Positions 32,924-42,336 of a stretch of 64,000 nucleotides of DNA are shown piece by piece (within the stretch, counting starts at the first letter, position 1; the number at the start of each line of letters is the position of its first letter). Location: NCBI GenBank assembly GCA_001874255.1, contig MPDC01000010.1:1-64000 (forward strand), read 5' to 3'. The translations under genes and the position numbers were made by a program. The stretch is from Alphaproteobacteria bacterium MedPE-SWcel. Lineage in GTDB: Bacteria; Pseudomonadota; Alphaproteobacteria; Rhodobacterales; Rhodobacteraceae. The notes beneath the pieces were generated by a model, which saw only the letters and a list, made by a program, of their open reading frames with translations, searched no databases and was not told the DNA's origin.

Positions 32924-35431
32924 TTAGCTCGGCAAATACTCCTCGCTCCAGGACTCGCTCAGGTTGCCGGATTTGATCATCGCCTCGATGGCGGTGTCGA
33001 CGTAGCCCAACTCGCGCAGGATCGCGCGGGTCGAGGCTCCAAATTTTTCGGCCGGTGTCACGGCCATGACTTTGCCCCGCACAGTGCGCACGGCATAAGG
33101 GTCCAGTTGGATGACTTCGTGGCCGCTTGGGTGGTCGGGATATCGGGAAAACGAATAGCTGCCGTTACCTGTTCCGGCGTCGCCATCAGCGTCCCGCAGG
33201 TTCATCGCCCGCAATGAATTGAGGTTTTCACAGATCACCGCGCCAATGTCAGCAGCTTGCAAACGTTCGATCCATTCCTTGGCAGGCTGCGCCTGAAATG
33301 CGGTCGCCAAATAGGCTGCGCGGTCTTCTTCCGGCAGATCCGGAAGCTCTTCCAGCCCCTCGACGTTGCGGAACCGCGGCAGGTCATGCTCATAGGCGCT
33401 GAGCAGAATATGACGCGATGCAGTGCTGTAGAAACGAGTGAGTGCATCATACCCGCTGGCCTCGGGGCCCGAGGGTTCGTCATACAGTCCACGCCCTTTG
33501 TAGTCAAAGGCGAAAGGAACCTGCAGCAGGCCGCTGTTTGACGACAGCGATGTGCGGCCACGGCCGATGCGCCCGTGGCGATGTTTCTGATACAGAGCCG
33601 CCGCGACGCCCAACGCGCCCCCAAACCCGCACATGACATCGATCGTGCCGACATGGGCATGTTCTTCGGGACGATCCATCGCACCACCAAAACGCAGCAT
33701 GATCCCCGTGGTTGCCTGCACGAGATCGTCATAACCGATATAATCCGTGCGCGCGCCGCGCCGCACGCCGCTGAAACAATCCAGCTTGCAAAACAGGGCG
33801 TCCGGGTTGAGCTTGCGCAGGTTTTCCGCATCCAACCCCATCTTCCTGATCTGGTTGTCAGGCGCGTTCCAGACAATCACATCCACCGATTTCACCAGAT
33901 CTTCAAACACCTGACGCCCGTGGCGCGATGTGATGTCGGCCAGGATAGAGCGTTTGCCCCGCATCTGGGACATGCCGTAGATAACGGTGTTCCAGCTGTC
34001 ATACATTGGATCGGCTGGCTCGAGCTTGATCACCTCGGCGCCGAACCGCGCCAGATAGCTGGCAGAATGCGGCCCCGCGATCACATTGCACAGGTCCAAC
34101 ACCCGCACCCCGGAAAGCCAGCCTTCTTGCTCAATCGCTTCGGAGGCATCGGGAATTTCGGTCCGGTGTTTCCTGAGGAGCTTCAGGGCTTCGTCATATT
34201 CGACCCAGCGACGGGGCGCCGGCTGCAACGCCTCTTCGCCGCTTTCCTCCATCCAGACCACGGGGCCGGGTTGCGTCATGTCGCCATAGACGGGATCATG
34301 CACGTCGATCATCAGGCCAGAGGTTTCCGCAAATTCGTCATGCACCCATTCCTGCAACCAGCGCTGCGGCGCACCGGGAATAAGCCCACGGCCAAACATC
34401 TTTTTCCACTCATGCGAGGTGCGGGTCATAAAGACCTCTTTCATCCGCGCCGAGATCTTGTCAGCCCAGTCCTTCGGCATCGGATAAACCCCGAGCGACG
34501 TCTTGCTCTCCCATTCAGACCAGGGCCTGTAGGTGTTTTCCTCCGATGTCAGCCCCTCTTCGACCAGCTCATCATAAATGCCGAGCACCTCAAGGCAGCG
34601 CCGCGCGTGGTTCTTGTGACTTGGGCAGACAACATAGAACCCGCGTCCGTCCTTGCACATGTAGCTGCGAAAGAACGGATCCATCAATTCCTGAAGGTCT
34701 TCGTAGCTGACGTTCATCGGCAGACCTTCGACGCGCCGGCGTTCGATTTCGACTTCGCGTTGGGTCAGGTAGCGTTCCGGCATGCCGTCGACATGGATCG
34801 AGTTGTAGCACAGCCCTTCCATGACCGCGGCCGCCAGCGGCACCTCTATCTGATCACCGAGGCCGGTCAGCTGACGCGACTGAAGCGCCAGAACCGTTGC
34901 AGATGCCGCGATCTGTGACGCATAGGCCGAGGCCAGGGGCAGGGGCGAGAACGACGGGTTCAGCCCCATGAGAACACGGTTCAACCCCATGTCGGTGAAC
35001 ACGCCGGAACTGGCCGACACGATGCTTTCATAAGCGCGCAACTCGCGGCGCTCAGCGTCGTTGGATGCAAAACCCGGCACGGATATCGTAATCAGTTCCG
35101 GGCGTTCTGCGCGCATTGCGGCGAAATCAAACCCCAGCTTGGCAAACTTTCCGGGGCGGAAGTTTTCAACGATGATGTCAGCCTCGGCACATAGGTTACG
35201 CGCCTTTTCCAGCCCGTCTTCGGACTTCAGATCGAGGTTCACGATGACCTTGTTGCGGTTCAGCGTGGCATTGGCCGGGCTGTCCCACATCGGCCCTTCC
35301 GGCGGGTCGATATGCACGATAGTGGCCCCCAGGTCACCAAGCAGCATAGCGACAGCAGGGCCAGCAATATACTGTCCAAAATCAACGACCTTCACACCGG
35401 TGAGCGGCAGTTTGGAAAACGAATTACGCAT
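32924..35431 (-). CDS. dddD: DddD-type DMSP CoA-transferase/lyase (class III CoA-transferase, fused two-domain)
   Basis: An 835-residue protein with two CaiB/BaiF class III CoA-transferase domains (about 8-420 and 437-835), matching the length and tandem design of DddD. DddD transfers CoA from acetyl-CoA to DMSP and cleaves it, releasing dimethyl sulfide and 3-hydroxypropionate(-CoA). Recognisable segments are VKVVDFGQYIAGPAVAMLLG, EGPMWDSPANATLNRNK, VENFRPGKFAKLGFDF and, in the second half, HVGTIDVMCGFGGALGVAAA. In the last of these, Asp598 lies close to the catalytic aspartate reported for Marinomonas DddD (recalled, not checked). It is 42 bp downstream of the DddA-type gene, and a BCCT carrier follows. 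Strong assignment. Confidence 0.92.
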   Translation of the reverse strand: MRNSFSKLPLTGVKVVDFGQYIAGPAVAMLLGDLGATIVHIDPPEGPMWDSPANATLNRNKVIVNLDLKSEDGLEKARNLCAEADIIVENFRPGKFAKLGFDFAAMRAERPELITISVPGFASNDAERRELRAYESIVSASSGVFTDMGLNRVLMGLNPSFSPLPLASAYASQIAASATVLALQSRQLTGLGDQIEVPLAAAVMEGLCYNSIHVDGMPERYLTQREVEIERRRVEGLPMNVSYEDLQELMDPFFRSYMCKDGRGFYVVCPSHKNHARRCLEVLGIYDELVEEGLTSEENTYRPWSEWESKTSLGVYPMPKDWADKISARMKEVFMTRTSHEWKKMFGRGLIPGAPQRWLQEWVHDEFAETSGLMIDVHDPVYGDMTQPGPVVWMEESGEEALQPAPRRWVEYDEALKLLRKHRTEIPDASEAIEQEGWLSGVRVLDLCNVIAGPHSASYLARFGAEVIKLEPADPMYDSWNTVIYGMSQMRGKRSILADITSRHGRQVFEDLVKSVDVIVWNAPDNQIRKMGLDAENLRKLNPDALFCKLDCFSGVRRGARTDYIGYDDLVQATTGIMLRFGGAMDRPEEHAHVGTIDVMCGFGGALGVAAALYQKHRHGRIGRGRTSLSSNSGLLQVPFAFDYKGRGLYDEPSGPEASGYDALTRFYSTASRHILLSAYEHDLPRFRNVEGLEELPDLPEEDRAAYLATAFQAQPAKEWIERLQAADIGAVICENLNSLRAMNLRDADGDAGTGNGSYSFSRYPDHPSGHEVIQLDPYAVRTVRGKVMAVTPAEKFGASTRAILRELGYVDTAIEAMIKSGNLSESWSEEYLPS

Positions 35432-35473
35432 GTGACCTCCTGTAAGACGTCAAGATATCGGTGATAAGTGGGG

Positions 35474-37150
35474 TTACTGGCCGGCCAATATCCAGCCAGC
35501 GGCCTTTTCGGCGATCATGATGGTGGGCGAGTTGGTGTTGCCGCTGGTGATTTCCGGCATGACGGATGCATCCACCACGCGCAGTCCCGCGATCCCCTTC
35601 AGGCGCAGATGCGGGTCCAGAACAGCCGCGTTGTCCTCCTCGCGGCCCATTTTGACGGTTCCGACGGGGTGGAAAATGGTGCTGGCAATATCGCCGGCAA
35701 GCCGTGCCAGATCATCGTCGCTTTGATACTGAATGCCGGGTTTGTACTCTTCCGGGGCGTATGGCTTCATTGCGGGCTGCGACATGATTTCGCGCACCTG
35801 CCGCAGGCTATCGGCCGCGACTTTGCGGTCGTCCTCGGTGTCGAGGTAATTCGGCGAGATCTTGGGGGCATCGCGGAAGTCACCCGATGCAATCCGCACA
35901 TGCCCGCGGCTGGTCGGGTTCAGGTTGCACACACTGACCGTCATGGCCGGGAAATCATGCAGGTCGTCTCCGAAGGCTTCGAGGCTGAGCGGCTGCACGT
36001 GATATTCGAGGTTGGCGTGGCTGCGGCTTGGGTCTGACCGGGTAAAGGCCCCAAGCTGGCTCGGGGACATGCTCATCGGGCCAGAGCGTTTGAACAGATA
36101 TTCCAGACCGATCTTGGCTTTGCCCAGCATGGAATTGGCCAGCGTGTTCATTGTGTTCGTGCCTTTGACCTTGAACACCGCCCGGATTTGCAGATGGTCT
36201 TGCAGGTTTTCACCGACGAAGGGCTGGTCCAGGACCACGTCGATACCATGCTCTTTCAGCAAAGCGGCGGGGCCGACTCCCGACAATTGCAGGATCTGGG
36301 GGGAGTTTACGGCTCCGGCAGACAGGACAACCTCTTTGCTGGCGGTCACCGTGACGGGTCTACCTTCGCGATGTACTCTTGCGCCGACACAGCGCAGGGC
36401 ACCGTCGGGGCCTTTCGCGAAGGTCAGTTTCTCGACTTGTGCCTCTGTCCAGATGGTCAGGTTCGCGCGGCTCTTGGCGGGGCGCAGAAATGCCTTGGAG
36501 GTGTTCCAGCGCCAGCCAGACCGCTGGTTCACATCGAAATATCCCACCCCGGCATTGTCGCCGCTGTTGAAATCGTCAGTCTTCTGGATGCCGTTTTCTT
36601 CTGCGGCATCGGCAAAGCTGTCCAGGACATCCCAACGCAGGCGCTGCTTTTCAATGCGCCACTCGCCACCATGCCCGTGCATGTCCGAAAACCTGCTGTT
36701 GTTACCTGTGACCGGATCGGCGCCATCATCCAGCTTGTAGTGGTTTTCATGGGCCTTGAAATCGGCAAGCGAGTTTTCCCAGTTCCAGGCCTCTTCCCCG
36801 GTCAGCTCGGCCCAGTTGTCATAATCGCGGGCCTGGCCACGCATGTAGATCATGCCGTTGATGGACGAGCATCCACCCAGCGTCTTGCCACGTGGATAAA
36901 GCAGGCTGCGCCCGTTCAGCCCCTTGTCTGCTTCCGTCTTGTACATCCAGTCGGCGCGCGGGTTGCCGATACAGTACAGATAGCCGACGGGGATATGGAT
37001 CCAGGGATAGGTGTCCGGCTTTCCCGCTTCCAGAAGCAGCACCTTGTTGGCCGGATCGGCGCTGAGACGATTGGCCATCACACACCCGGCGGAACCGCCG
37101 CCAACCACGATATAGTCGAACCCGTTCAAACCTTCAGACATTTTGGTCAT
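35474..37150 (-). CDS. dddA: GMC-family dehydrogenase, DddA-like (3-hydroxypropionate oxidation)
   Basis: A 558-residue FAD-dependent GMC oxidoreductase. The FAD site is YIVVGGGSAGCVMANRLSAD, the GMC signature LYPRGKTLGGCSSINGMIYM is near residue 85, and the active-site region contains IFHPVGTVKMG and GNTNSPTIMIAEKAA. Several GMC members oxidise choline, but in characterised DddD clusters the adjacent GMC enzyme DddA oxidises 3-hydroxypropionate to malonate semialdehyde. It is the first gene of a minus-strand operon with dddD, divergent from a LysR gene over an AT-rich palindrome. Two starts (MTK at 37150 or MSE three codons later) are possible. Role by context; family certain. Confidence 0.85.
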   Translation of the reverse strand: MTKMSEGLNGFDYIVVGGGSAGCVMANRLSADPANKVLLLEAGKPDTYPWIHIPVGYLYCIGNPRADWMYKTEADKGLNGRSLLYPRGKTLGGCSSINGMIYMRGQARDYDNWAELTGEEAWNWENSLADFKAHENHYKLDDGADPVTGNNSRFSDMHGHGGEWRIEKQRLRWDVLDSFADAAEENGIQKTDDFNSGDNAGVGYFDVNQRSGWRWNTSKAFLRPAKSRANLTIWTEAQVEKLTFAKGPDGALRCVGARVHREGRPVTVTASKEVVLSAGAVNSPQILQLSGVGPAALLKEHGIDVVLDQPFVGENLQDHLQIRAVFKVKGTNTMNTLANSMLGKAKIGLEYLFKRSGPMSMSPSQLGAFTRSDPSRSHANLEYHVQPLSLEAFGDDLHDFPAMTVSVCNLNPTSRGHVRIASGDFRDAPKISPNYLDTEDDRKVAADSLRQVREIMSQPAMKPYAPEEYKPGIQYQSDDDLARLAGDIASTIFHPVGTVKMGREEDNAAVLDPHLRLKGIAGLRVVDASVMPEITSGNTNSPTIMIAEKAAGWILAGQ

Positions 37151-37312
37151 CCACCCATCAGTCGTTTCAATGCCGTGTGCGTGCTGAGAGGGGCAAAGAA
37201 ATATCTCGCTTTAACACGGCATATCGAGCGGCCGTGGAAAGCCCGGGGTGCGGTTTGCGTTCCCTCCCAGAACGCTGACTTGGCTTTTCTCTGGGCGATG
37301 GGCGCGAAAAAA

Positions 37313-37344
37313 TCTAATGACAAATCGCACAATGCGATATTAGA
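37313..37344. promoter_or_regulatory. Nested palindrome, probable LysR operator of the ddd operon
   Basis: An inner perfect inverted repeat, ATCGCA (37324-37329) and TGCGAT (37333-37338), carries the T-N11-A LysR consensus. An outer pair, TCTAAT (37313-37318) and ATTAGA (37339-37344), surrounds it. It lies 9 bp before the LysR start and about 165 bp from the dddA start. The closeness to the LysR start suggests autorepression plus activation of dddA-dddD. Confidence 0.65.
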
Positions 37345-37353
37345 ATTTTTTAT

Positions 37354-38265
37354 ATGGATCGTTTTTCGAATATTAACACCATCTTGGCATTTGTGACTGT
37401 GGCGCGGGAAGGAAGCGTTTCGCGTGCTGCCGAGGTGCTGAACCTGACCCAACCGGCCGTCAGCCACCAGATCAAGCGGCTGGGTGAAGAGACGGGAATC
37501 ACGCTGTTCAACAGAACGCCCACGGGTCTTCAGATCAGCCATGACGGGACGGCAGTGTTGTCAAAGGCCGAACGGGTCCTGGATGCAATGAGCGACTTCC
37601 AGCGCAGTGCCCGCCAGCGCTCCGGCCAGATCGCGGGCAAGCTCCGGATCGGCACCATCGTCGATCCGGAATTCATCCGATTGGGACGTATGCTGGCCCG
37701 GCTGCGCACTGAACATCCCGGCATTGAAACCCAACTGGTGCATGGCGTCAGTGGCGATATTTTGAAATGGTTGAAGAACGGTCGAATTGATGCCGGTTTC
37801 TATTTGTGTGGCCCCGATGACCTTGAGCAGATGGGCGCCGAAAGAGAAGATCCGATCCGTGCGATCAAGCTCGCAGATTTCACATATCGCGTCATAGGGC
37901 CGGTCGGTTGGCAGAAAGACGTCGAAAACGCCAACTGGACATCGCTGGCGACGCTCCCCTGGATCGGCACGCCTGAAACCTCGGTCCATCATCGCCTGTT
38001 GGCCAAGATCTACGATGATCTGGACAATCGGTTGAACGTGGTCGCGTTGGTTGACCAGGAGGCTTCGATGTTGGAGATGGTGCGATCCGGCATCGGCCTG
38101 AGCCTGTGCCGCGATTCCATAGCGCTCCACCAAAAGCAATCTTTCGGCCTGGCTGTCTGCAATTCAGTTTCCGTGCCTGCATGTCTTTGCTTCGTTGCCT
38201 TGGATCGTCGAAAGGATAGCCCGATACTCTCTGAGACATTCAACCTGTTGCAAAGTTCCTGGTAA
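37354..38265 (+). CDS. LysR-family regulator of the ddd operon (DddR-like)
   Basis: A 303-residue LysR regulator with HTH residues TILAFVTVAREGSVSRAAEV, then LNLTQPAVSHQIKRLGEETG and LFNRTPTGLQISHDG. The effector domain starts near GKLRIGTIVDPEFIRLG. It is divergent from dddA-dddD, a position occupied by a LysR regulator (DddR) in known DddD clusters. A palindromic site sits directly before its ATG. The effector could be DMSP or 3-hydroxypropionate; this is inferred from family and context. Confidence 0.88.
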   Translation: MDRFSNINTILAFVTVAREGSVSRAAEVLNLTQPAVSHQIKRLGEETGITLFNRTPTGLQISHDGTAVLSKAERVLDAMSDFQRSARQRSGQIAGKLRIGTIVDPEFIRLGRMLARLRTEHPGIETQLVHGVSGDILKWLKNGRIDAGFYLCGPDDLEQMGAEREDPIRAIKLADFTYRVIGPVGWQKDVENANWTSLATLPWIGTPETSVHHRLLAKIYDDLDNRLNVVALVDQEASMLEMVRSGIGLSLCRDSIALHQKQSFGLAVCNSVSVPACLCFVALDRRKDSPILSETFNLLQSSW

Positions 38266-38408
38266 CGGTCCGCCCGCGTTTCAAACTGGACCAGTCACGA
38301 CTGAAACGGCATTGCCCGACCAAGAGGGGGCGGGCGGCGCGCTGGCGTGACGACTTCGCCCACCATCGCCCAGACAGGGAGCTTCGACGGGCACAGTTCC
38401 CGGGTCAA

Positions 38409-40973
38409 TCACGAACTCAATGCACGCAGGCTGAGGCGGGCTTCGTGCTGCAACACAAAGGCACGCAATTCGTCAACCGGAAGCGGCTTGCAAAAGGCGT
38501 AGCCTTGTAGGGTGTGGCACCCGATGTCGCGAAGCATTCGGGCATGCTCCATGGTTTCCACACCCTCGGCAATTATGCGCAAGTCGAGTAGCTGCGCCAT
38601 CCCAATGATATGTGTGAGCATCTCATGGGCCAATGGGTCTGCCGTGATCGGGCGGATCAGGCGTTGATCAACTTTCATGGCGTCGGGACGCAATTGCATC
38701 AGGCCCACGACCGAGGCGTGACCGGAGCCGAAGTCGTCAATCTCGATTTGAACGCCGGCGTCCCGCAAACGGTCCAGGCCATAATGGAAATGGTCGTTCT
38801 GCTCCTCGACGAGAACAGATTCCAGAATTTCAAACACGATCATCGGCCCATCTGAATGATGCGTTTTGATCTGTTGGTAGACTTCCTCGTTTCCTATGCG
38901 GTCGACTGTGACATTGACGGACACTTTTGGGATCTTGATCCCAAGAGGTTGAAGGCTGTCGATCTGTTTCAGAGCTTTTTCAAAAATCTGATTGTCGATG
39001 TCCTCAATGAGAGACAGCTGTTCCGCGACCGGTAGAAATTGGGTCGGCATCTGGAGCCCCAAGTCTGGCGAATGCCACCGGGCGAGAGTTTCCACGCCGA
39101 CGATCTCATGAGTGCGGGCATCAAATTGAGGCTGGAAATAGGGCTCAAACTCTTCGCGCTCCACTGCGTGGCGCAGTTCACGCGCGAGTGTCCGGTGGTT
39201 CAGAACCTTGTGATGCAGCTCGGAGGAGTAGATATGAGCACAATTCCGTCCAGAGGCCTTTGCCTCATAGAGCGCGGCGTCGGCACCGATGTTCAACTGA
39301 TCGAAGGCGAGAAGGCCATCGCGGGTGCTCGCGACGCCGAAACTGGCGCCTACTCGAACGGGTTTGCCGTCAAAGATGGCTGGGGTGGAAATGCGTTCCA
39401 GCATCCGCAAGGCCAGTCTTTCGCCATCCTGTGAGGTTGCACTGGGGTCAAGAAGCACGACGAACTCATCACCACCGACCCGGGCGGCCAGGTCGGTGGA
39501 CCGGGTTTCGGTTTGCAGGATGTGGGCCACTTCGCGGAGAAGGAAATCCCCGGCATCGTGACCCATTGTGTCGTTTACGTTCTTGAAATGATCCAGGTCG
39601 AAGCGGACAATCGTCGTTGACTGATCGGGAATTTCGGCCCGCAGCGCCAAGGCACGGTCCAGTCCACGCCGGTTCTGGAGGCCCGTCAGTGGATCATGTA
39701 TCGCCTGATGTTCAATTTCACGCTTTGCGGCAATGATCGCTTCGTGCTGTGCACGGGCTTCGGTCACATCGTTGGATATGGCCATATAGCCATAGGGCTG
39801 TCCCTTGTCGGTCTTCAGCGGTGAAATGCTGAGGCTGACCCAATATGACGTACCGTCATGCCGGTAGTTGAGGATGTCTGCCTGAACCGCCTGCCGCCTT
39901 TCCAAGGCGTTGCGGATTTTCGCCCGCGTCTCGATGTCGGTGTCCGGCCCTTGCAGGAAGGCGGCGGGGCTCATTCCCCGAACGTCTTCCAGAACATGGC
40001 CTGTCAATGCTTCGAAGGATGGGTTGGTCCATACGATCTTGCTGTCGAGGTCTGTGATTATGATGGCGTCATTGGCGCGTTGAGCGATTGCGGCCAATTC
40101 GCTCAACTCAGCCTGTTTTGCTTCCAAGGCCTGGTGCGGTTCTATAATGACCGCCTTGCTCGCAATGGCAAAAATGGCGAATGCACCGACAAGGACGATG
40201 GAAATCGCAAGTGTGCTATTGGACAGAAGCGCGCGTCCGGCCGTCTGAACGGCGACTTGATCTGGCACCAGGATGACGGAAATCTGGAAATCCTCTAGGG
40301 CGCGCACTTCGGCAGAGCCGCTTTGGACCATATCAGAAGGCGTTCGAACCAGATATGTGCGTTTCACAATATCATTGGCGGGGAAAATCGCCTCGGTGTC
40401 GAGCCGGTACCCCGATAGAAGCATTCCCTCAATGTAGCCCTGATGCAGCACCGGTGTGGTGAGGACCAGATAAGTGTCCTTGCCGCGTGCGTGCAGAAGG
40501 ATCGGTTGCCGCAGGGGAGTTGCCTCCCTGTGCGCGTCCGCCAACAGGTCGGATATCTCGCCCTGTTCAAAGAATTGCCGTTCGTCAGGACGGACATCAT
40601 AGGTTGAAAGAGGCTCATCAAAGGCGTCATAGAATGTTACCCAGGACAGCTCCTGCGTCATGCGCAATCCCTGCAAGACATCCGGCATGTATTCGGGGTT
40701 TTCATCGAAGCCCAGCGCGATATTGATTAAATTCGGATCATTGGCGATAATCGACATCAAAACCTGATTGTGAGACAGCAGGGCGTCGAGATGGCCGCTG
40801 GCTTCATCAGCCTGTGCCTGAATTGCGCTGTATTGATAGTTCTTGAAGAATGGCAAGGCGACGTATCGGATGGCCAGCATCGAGCTGAGCAGCGTCAATG
40901 CGAGGACAAGGGCGGTCAGAACCCAGAAACGACGCGCCACCGCGGTCGATCGCAATGTGAGTTCGGTTTGCAT
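38409..40973 (-). CDS. Membrane sensor with periplasmic domain, PAS, GGDEF and EAL domains (c-di-GMP turnover)
   Basis: An 854-residue protein. Membrane helices lie at about 16-38 and 252-275, enclosing a periplasmic sensing region. PAS/PAC spans about 295-410 (NDAIIITDLDSKIVWTNPSF). The GGDEF motif at 500-504 is intact and is preceded five residues upstream by RSTD (491-494), a classic RxxD inhibitory site. In the EAL domain (about 595-845) the signature reads VETLARW (EAL changed to ETL), but FEILESV, IDDFGSG and AEGVET are kept. It should make c-di-GMP; phosphodiesterase activity is possible but altered. Its ATG abuts the stop of the periplasmic binding protein gene, so the two are translated together and probably signal together. 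Confidence 0.9.
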   Translation of the reverse strand: MQTELTLRSTAVARRFWVLTALVLALTLLSSMLAIRYVALPFFKNYQYSAIQAQADEASGHLDALLSHNQVLMSIIANDPNLINIALGFDENPEYMPDVLQGLRMTQELSWVTFYDAFDEPLSTYDVRPDERQFFEQGEISDLLADAHREATPLRQPILLHARGKDTYLVLTTPVLHQGYIEGMLLSGYRLDTEAIFPANDIVKRTYLVRTPSDMVQSGSAEVRALEDFQISVILVPDQVAVQTAGRALLSNSTLAISIVLVGAFAIFAIASKAVIIEPHQALEAKQAELSELAAIAQRANDAIIITDLDSKIVWTNPSFEALTGHVLEDVRGMSPAAFLQGPDTDIETRAKIRNALERRQAVQADILNYRHDGTSYWVSLSISPLKTDKGQPYGYMAISNDVTEARAQHEAIIAAKREIEHQAIHDPLTGLQNRRGLDRALALRAEIPDQSTTIVRFDLDHFKNVNDTMGHDAGDFLLREVAHILQTETRSTDLAARVGGDEFVVLLDPSATSQDGERLALRMLERISTPAIFDGKPVRVGASFGVASTRDGLLAFDQLNIGADAALYEAKASGRNCAHIYSSELHHKVLNHRTLARELRHAVEREEFEPYFQPQFDARTHEIVGVETLARWHSPDLGLQMPTQFLPVAEQLSLIEDIDNQIFEKALKQIDSLQPLGIKIPKVSVNVTVDRIGNEEVYQQIKTHHSDGPMIVFEILESVLVEEQNDHFHYGLDRLRDAGVQIEIDDFGSGHASVVGLMQLRPDAMKVDQRLIRPITADPLAHEMLTHIIGMAQLLDLRIIAEGVETMEHARMLRDIGCHTLQGYAFCKPLPVDELRAFVLQHEARLSLRALSS

Positions 40974-42197
40974 TCAACGAGGGTCCTCGAGACGACCGTC
41001 CGCACCAAAACGCGCGAGACAAAGGTCCGTCTGTCCCAATGCCTCGTGGGAATCGGGCGCGGTCACATCATAGGGCGAAAAGGGGGTCTTGTAGTTCTTG
41101 AGAACCCCGGGGACCGGTTGGTGGAGGTTTTCCAGCGCAGCCTTCAGCGCGCGTCGTTTGGCGTCGATATCGCCCTGCCAATCGGAGCCTCGAGCCGCCT
41201 GTTCCGCGGCGGAAATCAGAATGCGGGTCAGGTCGTACCCATGCACAAAGCCGGTTGGCGCGGACACGTCTGAGAGGCTTCGCGCTTCGGGCAGAGCTTG
41301 GCGCAATGCAGCGCGCAAGACAGGATTGCCGCTGCGCTCGCGCCGCAATCCACAGGTCTGCAGTACCGACAGTGAAAGAGCCGTACGCGTTTCATGCGGT
41401 ACATTCTGACTGAACGCTCCGCCCATGATGCCCCAATGGCTGAACAGTTTGACACCGGGAAGACGGTCGGCCAGTGCATTGGCAATGAGCGCGCCGTTTC
41501 TCCAATCGGACAGCATGATGACGCACTCCGGATTGAACCGTCCGAGCTCGTCCACGAGCGTACCTGCTGCGGCTTCGCCTATTGCGGTGGGAAAAAACTC
41601 CACGTGATCAGGCCGGAGGTCGCGCGCTGCCAGGGCTGCCTCCAATGTGTTGCGATTGGCATGCCCCCAGCCGGTATCCATCAACAGCAAGGAAACAGAT
41701 TGGCACCCTCCCTGCGTAATCGCCGCGTCCACGAGGAAGCGACCGGATTGAAAATCGTCAACGGACAGGCGGAAAATCCAGTTTTCGAGATCCCGGCCCG
41801 CGCGGGTGATGGGGCCGGCCGCTGACCAGGGCAGGGCGGTCAGGAGGCTGTTTTCGTTAATGAAATCCCTATGGGTGAGATAGGGGGGAGAATGCATTCC
41901 GCCAAACATGAGCAGCGCGGTTTCGCTTGCCTGCATCTCTTGCATATGTCGGAAGGAGCGTTTCACGTTGCCGCGATGATCCTTCTGTACAACGGTGACC
42001 GTCAGGCCGCCCAATCGGTAATCGACCTCTTCCAGAGCGGTTCGAATTCCAAGCTCGATTGAGGTCGATGAGGCAGGACTCTTGGCAAAATCGGCGTCGA
42101 TGAATATTTCCAGGGGTGTCGCCGCGGCAGGGTTATTTTTGCTCACGCTGACACAGACGCAGATCGCAAGGAGCCATTTCAAAACATCGCGCAACAT
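40974..42197 (-). CDS. Periplasmic type I binding protein (Leu/Ile/Val-binding-like), paired with the GGDEF/EAL sensor
   Basis: A 407-residue exported protein. The N-terminus MLRDVLKWLLAICVCVSVSK resembles a signal peptide or anchor. The body has the alternating fold of type I solute-binding proteins: LEIFIDADFAKS, IRTALEEVDYRLGGLTVTVV, ALLMFGGMHSPPYL, SVSLLLMDTGWGHANRN and CVIMLSDWRNGALIANAL. No ABC permease or ATPase lies nearby. Instead its stop codon directly touches the start of the GGDEF/EAL gene. It is therefore likely a ligand-binding partner that feeds a signal to that sensor rather than a transport component. The ligand is unknown. This role is inference from gene order. Confidence 0.8.
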   Translation of the reverse strand: MLRDVLKWLLAICVCVSVSKNNPAAATPLEIFIDADFAKSPASSTSIELGIRTALEEVDYRLGGLTVTVVQKDHRGNVKRSFRHMQEMQASETALLMFGGMHSPPYLTHRDFINENSLLTALPWSAAGPITRAGRDLENWIFRLSVDDFQSGRFLVDAAITQGGCQSVSLLLMDTGWGHANRNTLEAALAARDLRPDHVEFFPTAIGEAAAGTLVDELGRFNPECVIMLSDWRNGALIANALADRLPGVKLFSHWGIMGGAFSQNVPHETRTALSLSVLQTCGLRRERSGNPVLRAALRQALPEARSLSDVSAPTGFVHGYDLTRILISAAEQAARGSDWQGDIDAKRRALKAALENLHQPVPGVLKNYKTPFSPYDVTAPDSHEALGQTDLCLARFGADGRLEDPR

Positions 42198-42336
42198 CTG
42201 AGAACTTTCACTGACTAAACAACCGTCGACCCTCCGAGCCTAGGTGAGCCCGGTTAATGAAGGGAAAAACAATCCTTTCAATTTTGTACTTTCCAGAGAT
42301 ACCGGCGAATATTTGCTGTCCAATTACGATGGCGGC

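Noticed and set aside
33575-34918. 447-codon open frame on the plus strand
   Set aside because: Antisense to dddD; no recognisable motif or ribosome site, while dddD is full-length and clear.
36188-37396. 402-codon open frame on the plus strand
   Set aside because: Antisense to the DddA-type gene and extending into the LysR gene; no plausible protein character.
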